Shown piece after piece: positions 25,243 through 34,610 of a stretch of 64,000 nucleotides of DNA. The stretch spans positions 977,001 to 1,041,000 of the forward strand of contig NC_007643.1 of the NCBI RefSeq assembly GCF_000013085.1, given 5' to 3'. The stretch's first letter is position 1. Each line of letters opens with the position of its first letter. The notes beneath the pieces are model-generated. The model made no database searches and was not told the DNA's origin. It saw only the letters and a program-made list of their open reading frames with translations. The translations under genes and the position numbers were made by a program. The stretch is from Rhodospirillum rubrum ATCC 11170 (lineage in GTDB: Bacteria > Pseudomonadota > Alphaproteobacteria > Rhodospirillales > Rhodospirillaceae).

Positions 25243-25296
25243 CCTCGGTCCGCGCCGCCGGTCGCGGGGCCGCCCGCGCACAGCGCGGCGCGCGGA

Positions 25297-25398
25297 TTAT
25301 CGCTGTCGTCCTCTTTGATTGCCTCCGAGCGAAAGAAATGCTCCGGCGAGCGAAAGCAGCGCCAGGGTGTTGATGTTGCTGGTGATTGTCATTTCCAT
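25297..25398 (-). CDS. Possible 33-aa small membrane peptide
   Basis: A short minus-strand frame starts MEMTITSNINTLALLSLAGA and ends in basic residues (QRGRQR). It fills the gap between the AraC gene and the siderophore operon. A hydrophobic middle and basic tail suggest a small membrane peptide, but length and lack of a known family make this weak. It may be chance. Confidence 0.25.
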   Translation of the reverse strand: MEMTITSNINTLALLSLAGAFLSLGGNQRGRQR

Positions 25399-25440
25399 CT
25401 AGCCTTGGCGAACGCTTGATTTCCAGATCAGGGAGTTCGC

Positions 25441-25698
25441 ATGGATCAGCATCGTGAGGCCCGTTCCGCAATGCGGTCCTGGCTGGCGGGGCAAGGCGCC
25501 ATCCTGCTTGGCAAACCGTTGGACGAGGTCCAGGCCTTGTCCGATGACGACGATCTTCCGGGATATGACCGTGATCCGCTCGGCTTGACGTATGCGCGGG
25601 ACCGCCTGCGGACTCACGGCGTGGCCTTCGCCGATCCGTCTCGGCGCGGCGGTCTGGCTCCGGCCGCCCTAGAGCGCGGCCAGGAGGCGATGCCATGA
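25441..25698 (+). CDS. Small hypothetical protein heading the siderophore ABC operon
   Basis: An 85-aa soluble, acidic protein without a recognised domain. The start is supported by CAGGGAG 5 nt upstream. Its last codons overlap the ABC gene at 25695 (ATGA), which makes it a genuine operon member. It contains an Asp run (LSDDDDLPGYDRDPLG) and nothing resembling a RiPP leader. Function unknown. Confidence 0.6.
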   Translation: MDQHREARSAMRSWLAGQGAILLGKPLDEVQALSDDDDLPGYDRDPLGLTYARDRLRTHGVAFADPSRRGGLAPAALERGQEAMP

Positions 25699-27428
25699 CG
25701 CCGGTGCTGTGGGAGTTGCTCAAACCCTATCGGTGGCGCATGGCGTTGGCCATGGGGTTGCGCGCCGTGGCGGGTCTGGCGTCCCTGCTGCCCTGGGTGT
25801 TGGTGTCCTGGTGGGCCGACACCCTGGTGACGGGCGGCGCCGGGGCCGAGGGGGCGCCGATGGGGGCGATTCCGGGACTGGTCGCGGCGACGATGGTTGT
25901 TTGGCTGGTCAGTCAGGCCCTGGCGGTCCATCTGGCGCATGGGGTGGACGCCGATCTGTGCGGCGATCTGCGCCGGCGGTTGCTAACCCACCTGGAGCGC
26001 GCCCCGCTGGACTGGTTTTCCCGGCAGGGCCAGGACGGTGTCGCCCGTTTGGCTGATCAGGACGTGCGGGCGTTGCATCAACTCGTCGCCCACGCGCCCA
26101 CCGATCTCAGCTCCCTTGTGGTCGTTCCCTTCGCTGCGCTGCTCTGTCTGGCTTGGCTGCAGCCGGCCTTGCTGGTTTTTTGTTTGGTGCCCTTGGCGGC
26201 GGCGGCGGCCGGGTTCGCCCTGTTGCGCTCGCCAGCCTATCGGGACGAGGGGACCCGGCGCGACGCCGCGCTCGAACGGCTGTCCGTGGATTATGGCGAA
26301 TTCGCCCAAAATCTGCCCCTGGCCCGACAATACCCCGGAGCGGGAGTCCAGCGCGGCGTCGAGCTGTCCGCCAAGGGATTCGAGAGCGCCTTTTCCGCCT
26401 GGGTGAAACGGGTCGGACATGTGGCGGCCCTGATCGAACTCGTGCTCGGAGGGCCCTGGCTGATGGCCTGGGTTCTGCTTGGGGCGATGGCGTTGGCGGT
26501 GCTTGGCATGCCGCTGGCCGTCGGGCCGCTCTGCGCCTTTCTTCTCCTGACCCGGGCGATGGCGGCGCCGATACAGGCGATGGGCCATGGCGCCGATGCC
26601 CTGATGGGCGCGCGGGCCGCGGCCGAGCGGTTGCAGGCCGTCTGCGACCTGCCGCCCCTGTCCGAGGGGCGGGCAGGTCAGATCCCGCGCGACGGGTCGG
26701 TCGTCGTGCGCGGCCTGCGCTTCTCCTATCCAGACCGGGAGGTTCTCAAGGGCGTGGATCTGGATTTGGCCGAGGGGGGGCTCAACGCCCTGGTGGGTCC
26801 GTCCGGTTCGGGAAAAAGCACGATGCTGCATGTTCTCGCCCGCCATATGGACCCCCAGGCCGGAACCATCCTCGTTGGTGGCGTGCCCTTGAGGGACCTC
26901 CCCGACGCGGTCCGTCACCGCCATATCGTCATGCTGACGCAACAGGCCGTGGCGCTCGACCTCTCCTTGAGGGAGAACATCGCGCTCCTCTGTCCCGAGG
27001 CCAAGTTCGAAGACATCCGCCAAGCCGCGCGGGACGCCCGCTTGGACGACGCCATCATGGCGCTGCCCCGGGGATACGACAGCCTGTCGGGTCGCGACGT
27101 CAAACTGTCGGGCGGTGAAGTGCAACGCCTCGCCCTGGCCCGCGCCCTGCTGTCGTCGGCCCGTCTTTTCCTGCTGGACGAGCCCACCTCGGCGACCGAC
27201 CCGCAAACGGCCCAGGCCCTTCACCGAGCCGTGCGCGAGCGGCTGGCCGGGCGCACCCGTCTGATCGTCTGCCACCGCCTGTCGGAGGTGAGCGACGCCG
27301 ACCGAATTGTGGTGTGCCACGAGGGGCGGTTCGTGGCCCAGGGCACCCACGCCCACCTGCTGTCGTCGGGGGGGCTCTACGCGGACCTCTGGCGGGACCA
27401 GCGCCGCGCCGAGGGAGAGGCGGCATGA
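25695..27428 (+). CDS. ABC half-transporter, permease-ATPase fusion (YbtP-like)
   Basis: A 577-aa protein with six membrane spans in the first 310 residues and a C-terminal ATPase. ATPase motifs are Walker A GPSGSGKS at 368-375, the signature LSGGEVQR and Walker B LFLLDEPTS. It is fused in the exporter style, but with the next gene it forms a heterodimer in a siderophore locus, as YbtP/YbtQ and IrtA/IrtB do, and those import ferric siderophores. It overlaps both neighbours by 4 nt. Import direction is inferred from context. Confidence 0.85.
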   Translation: MTPVLWELLKPYRWRMALAMGLRAVAGLASLLPWVLVSWWADTLVTGGAGAEGAPMGAIPGLVAATMVVWLVSQALAVHLAHGVDADLCGDLRRRLLTHLERAPLDWFSRQGQDGVARLADQDVRALHQLVAHAPTDLSSLVVVPFAALLCLAWLQPALLVFCLVPLAAAAAGFALLRSPAYRDEGTRRDAALERLSVDYGEFAQNLPLARQYPGAGVQRGVELSAKGFESAFSAWVKRVGHVAALIELVLGGPWLMAWVLLGAMALAVLGMPLAVGPLCAFLLLTRAMAAPIQAMGHGADALMGARAAAERLQAVCDLPPLSEGRAGQIPRDGSVVVRGLRFSYPDREVLKGVDLDLAEGGLNALVGPSGSGKSTMLHVLARHMDPQAGTILVGGVPLRDLPDAVRHRHIVMLTQQAVALDLSLRENIALLCPEAKFEDIRQAARDARLDDAIMALPRGYDSLSGRDVKLSGGEVQRLALARALLSSARLFLLDEPTSATDPQTAQALHRAVRERLAGRTRLIVCHRLSEVSDADRIVVCHEGRFVAQGTHAHLLSSGGLYADLWRDQRRAEGEAA

Positions 27429-29134
27429 AGACGCTCTTGGACCGCTTCCGGTCATTGCCGGTCGACTGTCGTTATGAAATCCGCCAAGCCGCCCTGTGGG
27501 CCGGCGGGGCGGCGGTGTTGGACGCGGCTTGCGGTTTGCTGCTGGTCCCGCTGCTGGAAACCTGGGTCACCGAAGGCGAGGTGCCCTGGCGGTGGCTGTC
27601 TTTCCTGGTCGCCGCCACGGTGCTGCACGCCCTGATCTTGTATTTGGCCGCGCGACGCGGGTATCTCGCCGGGGGACGCTTGGCGTTCGGCTTGGTGCGT
27701 CGCTTGGTCAGCCATCTGCCCCGTCTGGCGCCGCCCGCCCTGCGCAAGGTCGCGGCGCCTGAGGGGCTTTTGCGGGGGCCGGTGCTCCAGAGCATGGGCA
27801 TGCCGGCGCATCTGTTGGGCCCCTTGGTGAGCGCCGTGGTGACGCCGACCTGTGTTGTTCTTGGTCTGTTCTTCCTGGATGGGCGCATCGCCGCCGCGTT
27901 GCTGTTGGCCGGTCTGCTGCTGGCGATCTTGATGCGCTGGAGTGGACGACGCACCCTGGAAGACGAGGCCGCCCGGGCGGGCGCGGAGCGAGCCTTCGCC
28001 AGGCAGATCCAAACCTTCGCGCAACATCAGGCCCTGCTGCGCGCATCGGGCCGGGCTGGGCCGGCGCGGCGGGATCTCGAGCGCGCGCTTGAGGACCTTC
28101 AGGCGAGCACGCGACGTTTGCTGGCCCGAGGTTTGCCGGTGGGGCTGGCTTTTTCCCTCGCGGTGCAGGCGCTTTGCCTTCTCGGTCTTTTGGGCGGCGC
28201 TTGGATGGTAACCCATCAGTCGCTCGACGGCGCCCGTCTGCTGGCCCTGTTGGTTTTATTGGCGCGCTTCATCGAGCCCTTGACCCAACTCACCCCTCTC
28301 GATCAGGCGCTGCGCGGCTCCGCGCGGGCGCTCGACACGGTGCTTCGGGTGCTGTCCCTGCCGCCCCTGGAAAGCCCGGAGCGGGGAGAACAGCCGCGGG
28401 ATTGCGGCTTGCGCGCCGAGGCATTGGGATGGGACGCCGACGACGGTCGGGCCCTGCTCACCGACATCTCCTTGACCCTGGACCCCGGGACCCTCTCCGT
28501 GATCGTCGGACCGACCGGCGCGGGCAAGAGCAGCTTGCTGGCCCTGCTCGGCCGTCTCCACGACCCCGATCGGGGTGCGGTATTCCTGGGCGGGGTGGAC
28601 GCGCGAAAGCTTGATGAAAAGACCCTGGCGGCGCGGCGCAACCTCGTCTTCCAGGAAAGTGGCCTGTTTCATGGCACGGTCGCCTGGAATCTGCGCATGG
28701 CCCGGACCGATGCCAGTCCGGCCGACCTGCGGAGCGCGGCGGAGTTGGCATCCCTGCTAGATGACATTGAACGCTGGCCCGATGGCTGGGAGACGGAGGT
28801 CGGTCCGGGAGGGGCGCTGCTCTCGGGAGGGCAAAGACAACGCCTGTGCCTCGCCCGCGCCTTTCTCTCCCCGGCCCCTTTGCTGCTGCTCGATGAACCG
28901 ACCGCCAGTCTGGATGCCTTCTCGGAAAGGCGGGTGATCCACAGCCTTGCGGCGTCGCGCGGCTCCCGGACGGTCCTGGTCGTGACCCATAACCCGGCGG
29001 TTGCCCGGATGGCCGATCAGGTGTTGGTCCTCGACAAGGGGCGCCTGCGCCTGCGTGGTCGTCATGACGCGTTGAGCCGACGGGACGATTGGTATGCCCG
29101 GTTCGCCGGCGGCGCGGTGACCTGCGAGGTGTAA
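27425..29134 (+). CDS. ABC half-transporter, permease-ATPase fusion (YbtQ-like)
   Basis: A 569-aa protein from the ATG at 27425, which overlaps the preceding ABC gene. It has six predicted spans, then Walker A GPTGAGKSS, signature LLSGGQRQR and Walker B LLLLDEPTA. It pairs with the upstream half-transporter. Together with the TonB receptor that follows, the likely job is ferric-siderophore transport across the inner membrane. No substrate-binding protein gene is present, which fits the YbtPQ/IrtAB type. Confidence 0.85.
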   Translation: MKTLLDRFRSLPVDCRYEIRQAALWAGGAAVLDAACGLLLVPLLETWVTEGEVPWRWLSFLVAATVLHALILYLAARRGYLAGGRLAFGLVRRLVSHLPRLAPPALRKVAAPEGLLRGPVLQSMGMPAHLLGPLVSAVVTPTCVVLGLFFLDGRIAAALLLAGLLLAILMRWSGRRTLEDEAARAGAERAFARQIQTFAQHQALLRASGRAGPARRDLERALEDLQASTRRLLARGLPVGLAFSLAVQALCLLGLLGGAWMVTHQSLDGARLLALLVLLARFIEPLTQLTPLDQALRGSARALDTVLRVLSLPPLESPERGEQPRDCGLRAEALGWDADDGRALLTDISLTLDPGTLSVIVGPTGAGKSSLLALLGRLHDPDRGAVFLGGVDARKLDEKTLAARRNLVFQESGLFHGTVAWNLRMARTDASPADLRSAAELASLLDDIERWPDGWETEVGPGGALLSGGQRQRLCLARAFLSPAPLLLLDEPTASLDAFSERRVIHSLAASRGSRTVLVVTHNPAVARMADQVLVLDKGRLRLRGRHDALSRRDDWYARFAGGAVTCEV

Positions 29135-29203
29135 AAAACGTCTCAACCGACACGGCAGCGATAGTTGTAGTTCCGCACGCGAAAGCACCCCTGATTTTTC
29201 TAT

Positions 29204-29220
29204 GATAATAAGAAGCATTC
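29204..29220 (+). promoter_or_regulatory. Fur-like site before the second TonB receptor
   Basis: GATAATAAGAAGCATTC matches the first half of a Fur box well and the second half poorly. It lies 24 bp before the proposed GTG start of the receptor gene, in a 109-bp AT-richer gap after the ABC genes. Its position supports starting the receptor at 29244 and not at the ATG at 29202. Confidence 0.35.
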
Positions 29221-29243
29221 ACGATATTGAGGGGGTATGGACC

Positions 29244-31442
29244 GTGGTTAAGGCGACAACAAAAGCGGCATTTGTGAAAATCGATGTGACGAGTGCCTGT
29301 CTCGGGTTGTTGGTGGCGGGTGGCGTATTGATGCCAAGTCCCAGGGCGATGGCCGAGGAGGAGGCGGGATCGGAGGTGAGCAAGTCTTCGGAGGTCACCT
29401 CGGATCAAAGTCAGGTGGAGACTCTGCCGCCTCTTCTTGTCGAAGACACGAAAGTTTATGGAAGCCAATCCCTGAGGGGGGCGACCTTGTCCAAGATGCC
29501 CCTGGAAATGCGCGAAATCCCCCAATCGGTGAGCGTCATCGACCGTCAGCGGATGGAGCAACAAAACCTGACGGATCTGGACGACGTCATGGAGAAGGCC
29601 ACGGGGGTTACCGTTCAGCCCTATCAACAGCTGACAACGCAATATTACGTTCGCGGGTTTCAGGCGGATTCCTTTGAAATCGACGGGTCGCCCGTGGGGA
29701 TCGGCTATCAGGCGTCCTCGCCCCAGGATATGGCGGTCTATGACAGGGTTGAAATTCTGAGGGGGTCGAACGGGATGTTGCATGGCTCGGGGAATCCCGC
29801 GGCGACCATCAACCTTGTTCGCAAGAAACCGACCGACACCTTTCAGTCCAGTGTCGATTTGAGCGGCGGCAGTTGGGACACTTACCGTGGTGAGGCCGAC
29901 CTCGGCGGACCGCTCATCGAAAACGGCGCGGTGCGCGGCCGGTTGGTCGGCGCCTACGAGAAAAAGGGCTATTTCTACGACGAGGCCGAGCAGAAAACCG
30001 GTCTGGCTTATGGCGTCATCGAGGCCGACCTCTCCGACACCACGCTGCTGACCCTCGGAGGGCAGTATCAAGCTATTGATGCGGTCCCCAATATCGCCGG
30101 CGTGCCGATGGCCGCGGATGGCTCGGATCTAGGTCTTTCACGGTCGCGCTATCTGAACACGGATTGGAGCGCCAACGACTGGCGGACTGTGCGCGCCTTC
30201 GGGGCCCTGGAGCATCAATGGGGAGGGGGATGGACCTCCAAGCTCAGTCTGGAATACGAGAAATCATCCTCTGATCTGAAATACGGCGCGCTCTACGGAT
30301 CGAATATCGATGCCGAGACCGGGAATGGGGCGATCCTGATGCCGGGCGCCTACCGTTTCCACGACGAGAACCGCAGCGTCGATCTGCACGCCAATGGTCC
30401 GTTCAAGCTGCTTGGCAAGGACCACCACGCGCTGTTTGGTCTCAATTCCAACAGGCGTCAACACAAGGTCGACACCGGCACATTCGAGACAAATATCGCC
30501 CGGCCCGTGAATGTCTACACCTGGGATCCGTCCAGTGTCCCCGAGCCCGGAGTGTCCCGTTACGACACCACCAGCGACAGCGACACAAGGGAGGCGGGTT
30601 TTTATGCGATGGGGCGGTTTTCCATCGCCGATCCCTTGACCCTGGTGCTCGGGTCGCGCTTCAGCGGCTGGCAGCAGGACACCTTGACCTCCTCCTACAG
30701 CACGGGGCTTCAGTGGATTCCCTATAGCGGATTGATCTGGGATTTCGCGGACGATTGGTCGGCTTATGCGGGCTACACCAGCGTGTTTCAGCCGCAGACC
30801 TCGCTGACCTACGATGGGGGTATTTTGGATCCAATCGAAGGCCGGAGCTATGAAGTCGGTATCAAGGGGGCCCTTTACGAGGATCGGCTCAATGTTTCGG
30901 CCGCCCTTTTCCGAATCGAGCAAAGTAACCGGGCCGTGGAAGATCCCGATCACCCCAGTGTTGGGCGGACCACCTATTACATCAATGGCGGCAAAGTGCG
31001 CAGCCAAGGCGTTGAATTGGAGGTGAACGGCAAGGTGATGCCAGATTGGGACGTTTCCGCCGGATATACCTATACGGACACCAAGTATCTGGAAGATCCA
31101 AACAATCAAGGGGACGAATTTTCGACAACGACACCCCACCATATGTTTAAGCTTTGGACAAATTACACCCTTCCTTGGGAGGAAAAGCGTTGGAGTGTCG
31201 GGGCCGGTCTTAACGCGCAAAGTGAGATCACCAAGACATCGAATTCAATCACGATGAAGCAAAGCCCCTATGTCACGATGGATTTGCGGCTCGCCTATCG
31301 CATCATGCCGACCGTGACGGCGTCTTTGAATGTCAAAAACATCTCCAACGAAAAGTACTATCAGGAACTGTTCAGCCCGAATTGGAGCAATCGTTACGGA
31401 GAGCCGCGCAGCGTCACGTTTGGCGTGCGGGCAACCTTCTGA
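29244..31442 (+). CDS. TonB-dependent siderophore receptor (FhuA/FpvA-like)
   Basis: About 732 aa from the GTG at 29244, which follows GAGGGGG by 8 nt; an ATG at 29202 is the alternative. It has a signal peptide ending SPRAMAEE, a plug with REIPQSVSVIDRQRMEQQN and VEILRGSNGMLHGSGNP, and a 22-strand type barrel ending RSVTFGVRATF. The REIPQSVSVI motif is typical of siderophore (ferrichrome, pyoverdine, coprogen type) receptors. It is followed without a gap by a membrane protein and a PepSY protein. Confidence 0.92.
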   Translation: MVKATTKAAFVKIDVTSACLGLLVAGGVLMPSPRAMAEEEAGSEVSKSSEVTSDQSQVETLPPLLVEDTKVYGSQSLRGATLSKMPLEMREIPQSVSVIDRQRMEQQNLTDLDDVMEKATGVTVQPYQQLTTQYYVRGFQADSFEIDGSPVGIGYQASSPQDMAVYDRVEILRGSNGMLHGSGNPAATINLVRKKPTDTFQSSVDLSGGSWDTYRGEADLGGPLIENGAVRGRLVGAYEKKGYFYDEAEQKTGLAYGVIEADLSDTTLLTLGGQYQAIDAVPNIAGVPMAADGSDLGLSRSRYLNTDWSANDWRTVRAFGALEHQWGGGWTSKLSLEYEKSSSDLKYGALYGSNIDAETGNGAILMPGAYRFHDENRSVDLHANGPFKLLGKDHHALFGLNSNRRQHKVDTGTFETNIARPVNVYTWDPSSVPEPGVSRYDTTSDSDTREAGFYAMGRFSIADPLTLVLGSRFSGWQQDTLTSSYSTGLQWIPYSGLIWDFADDWSAYAGYTSVFQPQTSLTYDGGILDPIEGRSYEVGIKGALYEDRLNVSAALFRIEQSNRAVEDPDHPSVGRTTYYINGGKVRSQGVELEVNGKVMPDWDVSAGYTYTDTKYLEDPNNQGDEFSTTTPHHMFKLWTNYTLPWEEKRWSVGAGLNAQSEITKTSNSITMKQSPYVTMDLRLAYRIMPTVTASLNVKNISNEKYYQELFSPNWSNRYGEPRSVTFGVRATF

Positions 31443-31726
31443 TGGTCGAACGGATCGCCCGGCGCTGGGGGTGGCGACTGCCCCTGGCGCTGACGGGCAG
31501 CATCATCGCGGCCGTCCAGGTCGCGTGGCTGCTGGCCGGGCAGGCTTGGCTCGCCGCTCCGCTGGAGCGGCTGTACGCGGGGGTGTTCGTCGGTCTGGTG
31601 GTCGGCCTGATACTCCTGCTGGTCTCCTTGCTGGCGCCCGATCTCCGGCATGTGCTGGGGCGGCTCGCCGTCTGCCTGGTTCCCTTGACATCGCTTCTGG
31701 CGTTGTCGCTGGGTCGGGGAAGCTGA
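31442..31726 (+). CDS. Small membrane protein of the siderophore operon
   Basis: A 94-aa protein with three hydrophobic segments (about 14-32, 44-64 and 72-90) and a basic N-terminus. Its ATG shares a base with the receptor stop (TGATG). Similar small proteins often sit between TonB receptors and PepSY-TM genes, where they may help the ferric reductase. No catalytic motif is visible. Confidence 0.7.
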   Translation: MVERIARRWGWRLPLALTGSIIAAVQVAWLLAGQAWLAAPLERLYAGVFVGLVVGLILLLVSLLAPDLRHVLGRLAVCLVPLTSLLALSLGRGS

Positions 31727-33244
31727 ATGAAACCGGCCTTTCGGCGCCTGTTGGCGGAGGTGCACGGTGGGGCGGGCGCCGTGTTGGGCGTTCTGCTGTT
31801 CGTGGTGTTGTTCAGCGGATGCTGGAGCCTGGGGGCCGAGGCCCTGCAAACCTGGGCGCGGCCGCCGCTTGCCGACGGAGGGGGGGCGGGCCTGTCCATC
31901 GGCGAGCTTCTGGACCGGGCCCGGGAGCGGGGGATGGCCGTCGACGACGTCAGTCTGACCCTGCCGGTGTCCGAAGGGGAGGGGATCGGGTTTTGTCAGG
32001 GGCGGGGACCCTGCTCCCTGAGCTTGGATCCGCTCACCGGCCTGCCGCTGCCCGAGAGAGCGGCCCTGACTATTCTCAAGGATCTGCACAAGAGCGCCTT
32101 CCTCGGCTTTCCCGGGCGGATTCTGGTCAGCCTGTTCGGCATCGCGCTGTTCATCGTTTGCGTGAGCGGGCTTGTGCTCCTCGGTCGCCGCTGGCGCCTG
32201 CCCTGGAGCCCGCGACGGACCCACGGGGCGCGCGCGGGCGTCCTTGACTGGCATGGGGTGATCGGAAGCTGGATCTTTCCCTGGCTGATGCTGTTCGCGC
32301 TGACCGGCGCGCTCAGTGGTCTCGGCGCCCTGGGAACCGTGACGCTGTCGCGGGTGGCCTATCCCGGGCAACCAAGTCAGGTGTTCGCCGATCTGCTCGG
32401 TCCGCCGCCACCGGCCGCGTCCGGTCGTCCCCTGGTGGGGGGCCTTGATCTGGAGCGGATTCTGGAGCGGGACGCCCGAGATTTTCCGCAGTTCACGGCT
32501 CGACGGGTGAAGATCAGTCATGGGGAGGACGACGCGGCGACCATCGAGATCGGCGGCATCACCCGTGGGCTCCCCAGCACCGCGCTGTTTGAGAGCCATC
32601 TCTACCGGGTCGCCGATGGGACCTTGCTGGCGGCCAGAAGCGCCACCGATCATGGCCCCTGGACGCGGGCCTTCATCGCCGTTCAGCCGCTTCATTTCGC
32701 CGATTACGCCTGGGTGGGCGGCGGCTGGTCGTCCTGGCTGCGCGGCCTGCATCTGACGACGGGCGTGCTCGCCTGCCTGCTCTGCGCTGGCGGCCTGCAC
32801 CTTTGGGGCCTGCGTCGCCAAGCGGTCGCCACATGGTCTTGCGTCGTTGTGCCGCGTCTGGTCGAAGGCGTCTGCGGCGGCCTCGTCGTCGCCTCTGGGG
32901 CGCTGCTGTGCTTCGTCCAGGCGATACCCCCGGCGTCGGCGGGGGAGGACGGGGCGGGGCGCCTGTTCTGGTGGGTTTGGGGCGGGGTCTTGCTGTTGTC
33001 GGTCCTGCCGCTCCGTCGCCGGTCTTTTCTGTCGCCGTATCTGGGCTTGGCCGGCGGCGCCTGTCTGCTCGCCGTCGGATTGCATGTGCGGGCTTGGCTT
33101 GGAGCCGGGTCTTGGTCATCGCTGGCGGTGGACCTGACGCTCTTGCTCTGCGGCGCGCTGTTTTGCCGCCTGTCCTGGGGTTTGGCCCGGTCCTCCGCCC
33201 CCCATCCTCCGCTTCCCGGTCGCATTGGAGACCAGAATGCTTGA
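31727..33244 (+). CDS. PepSY-associated TM protein (PiuB/FpvG-like, putative siderophore-iron reductase)
   Basis: A 505-aa protein. The N-terminal helix with HGGAGAVLGVLLFVVLFSG is the PepSY-TM start with its conserved His. A second conserved segment, LDWHGVIGSWIFPWLMLFALTG, and a periplasmic PepSY-like stretch follow, then QPLHFADYAWVGG and further membrane spans. Family members (FpvG in Pseudomonas, PiuB) reduce siderophore-bound iron or support uptake at the inner membrane. It overlaps the next permease gene by 8 nt. Confidence 0.85.
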   Translation: MKPAFRRLLAEVHGGAGAVLGVLLFVVLFSGCWSLGAEALQTWARPPLADGGGAGLSIGELLDRARERGMAVDDVSLTLPVSEGEGIGFCQGRGPCSLSLDPLTGLPLPERAALTILKDLHKSAFLGFPGRILVSLFGIALFIVCVSGLVLLGRRWRLPWSPRRTHGARAGVLDWHGVIGSWIFPWLMLFALTGALSGLGALGTVTLSRVAYPGQPSQVFADLLGPPPPAASGRPLVGGLDLERILERDARDFPQFTARRVKISHGEDDAATIEIGGITRGLPSTALFESHLYRVADGTLLAARSATDHGPWTRAFIAVQPLHFADYAWVGGGWSSWLRGLHLTTGVLACLLCAGGLHLWGLRRQAVATWSCVVVPRLVEGVCGGLVVASGALLCFVQAIPPASAGEDGAGRLFWWVWGGVLLLSVLPLRRRSFLSPYLGLAGGACLLAVGLHVRAWLGAGSWSSLAVDLTLLLCGALFCRLSWGLARSSAPHPPLPGRIGDQNA

Positions 33245-34478
33245 ACTGCTTCGCCATCGCCGCTTGGTCGTCACCCTGGCCTTGCTGTACGTGTCCCAGG
33301 GCCTTCCCATCGGGATCGCCATGGACGCCCTGCCGACCCTGTTGCGGCATGATGGCGCGTCCTTGCGGGCGCTGGCCTTCCTGCCTTTGGTGGGTCTGCC
33401 CTGGGTGGTCAAGTTCCTCTGGGCGTCCTGGGTGGATAACCATTGGACCGCGCGCCTGGGGCGACGGCGGAGCTGGATCCTGCCGATGCAGGGCGTGGTT
33501 CTGGCCTGCCTGCTTGGCCTCGCGCTGGTTGGCGTCGGCGTGGCCTCGGCCGGCTGGGTGGTCGGCCTGATGGCGGTAGCCTCCCTGGCCAGCGCCACCC
33601 AGGATATCGCCACCGACGGCATGGCCGCCGAGCATTTCGCGGGGGATCTGCTGACCAAGGTCAACGCGATTCAAGTCGCGGGGGTGATGATCGGCTTCTT
33701 CGCCGGCGGCGCCGGAAACCTGATCCTGGTGGGGCATTTCGGGCAGACCATCGCTTTTCTGACCCTGTTTTGCGTTCCTTTGGCGAGCTTGGTGTTCGTC
33801 GGTCTCCTGCCCCCGGACGCCCCGAGGGGGCGCGCGGACGCGGCGCCCGCGGGAGCCAGCTTGTGGGGATTCATTCGCCGGCCGATGGCCCCCTCGCTTC
33901 TGCTGTTGGCCTTGCTGTCGGCGATGACCGCGGTGTCGGGCTTCGGTTTGTCCAAGCTGTTTCTCACCGACGCCGGCTGGGCGCTTGAGGACATCGGCCG
34001 GCTCGGCATGAGCGGAGGGATGATCACCATCCTCCTCGGCTGTGGAGGTGGCGTCTGGCTGGTGAAACGGATCGGGTTGTGGCGGGGATTCGGTGTCGGC
34101 GTCTTCTTCGCCGGGGTGTCGGGATGTCTCTGGTCTCTTCAGGCGGTCCAATGGCTGAGCGTGACCGAGGGCGTGGTTTGGGTGTGTATCGTGCTCGGCT
34201 CCCTGTCCACCGGCATCACTTCGGTGGCGATCCTGACGGAGGCGATGCGCCTCGCCGGTCAGGGCGACCAGGCGGGGACCGACATCACCGCCGTTCAGAG
34301 CACCCGCGATCTGGGGGAACTGCTGGCCTCCTCCTCCCTGGTCGCCGTGACCGCGCGGCTCGGCTACGGCGGCGCTTTTCTTGGGGGCTGCCTGCTGGCG
34401 ATTCTGGCCTTGACCGTCGCCCTGCGTCTGAGGCGACGGGAACGGCGGGCCACCATGGCGACCGCCGAGGAGTTCTAG
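33237..34478 (+). CDS. RhtX/FptX-family siderophore permease, second copy
   Basis: A 413-aa protein with twelve membrane spans. The start ATG at 33237 lies inside the PepSY gene end, preceded by TTGGAGACC. Family motifs: LYVSQGLPIGIAMDALPTLL, LVGLPWVVKFLWASWVDN and ATQDIATDGMAAEH. It is closely related to the permease at 57468 and more distant from the one at 22781. It completes the operon 25441-34478 of receptor, ABC pair, PepSY reductase and permease. Confidence 0.88.
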   Translation: MLELLRHRRLVVTLALLYVSQGLPIGIAMDALPTLLRHDGASLRALAFLPLVGLPWVVKFLWASWVDNHWTARLGRRRSWILPMQGVVLACLLGLALVGVGVASAGWVVGLMAVASLASATQDIATDGMAAEHFAGDLLTKVNAIQVAGVMIGFFAGGAGNLILVGHFGQTIAFLTLFCVPLASLVFVGLLPPDAPRGRADAAPAGASLWGFIRRPMAPSLLLLALLSAMTAVSGFGLSKLFLTDAGWALEDIGRLGMSGGMITILLGCGGGVWLVKRIGLWRGFGVGVFFAGVSGCLWSLQAVQWLSVTEGVVWVCIVLGSLSTGITSVAILTEAMRLAGQGDQAGTDITAVQSTRDLGELLASSSLVAVTARLGYGGAFLGGCLLAILALTVALRLRRRERRATMATAEEF

Positions 34479-34508
34479 CAGGCTGCCGGCTGAGTGGTTC
34501 TGCGGCTC

Positions 34509-34531
34509 GTCGCCCCCTTTACGCGGGCGAC
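34509..34531 (+). repeat. CRISPR-repeat-like hairpin outside the array
   Basis: The first 21 bases match the first 21 bases of the CRISPR repeat at 19 positions (GTCGCCCCCTTTACG against GTCGCCCCCTTCACG, then CGGGCG against GGGGCG). The stretch forms its own hairpin, GTCGCCC with GGGCGAC. It lies 30 bp after the permease stop and could simply be a transcription terminator, although no T-tract follows. Confidence 0.45.
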
Positions 34532-34610
34532 ATGCTAGAAAGCCGGGGTGTCGGCTTGGGGACGTGCGTTGGCTCGATCGCGGGGACACTCATCGCCCGG
34601 ACCGGTCGCG

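Noticed and set aside
31394-34589. Very long minus-strand frames (about 560 and 640 codons) opposite the PepSY and permease genes
   Set aside because: They are antisense to well-supported membrane protein genes, are rich in Gln/Arg/Pro/His as expected from reversed high-GC codons, and show no domain.
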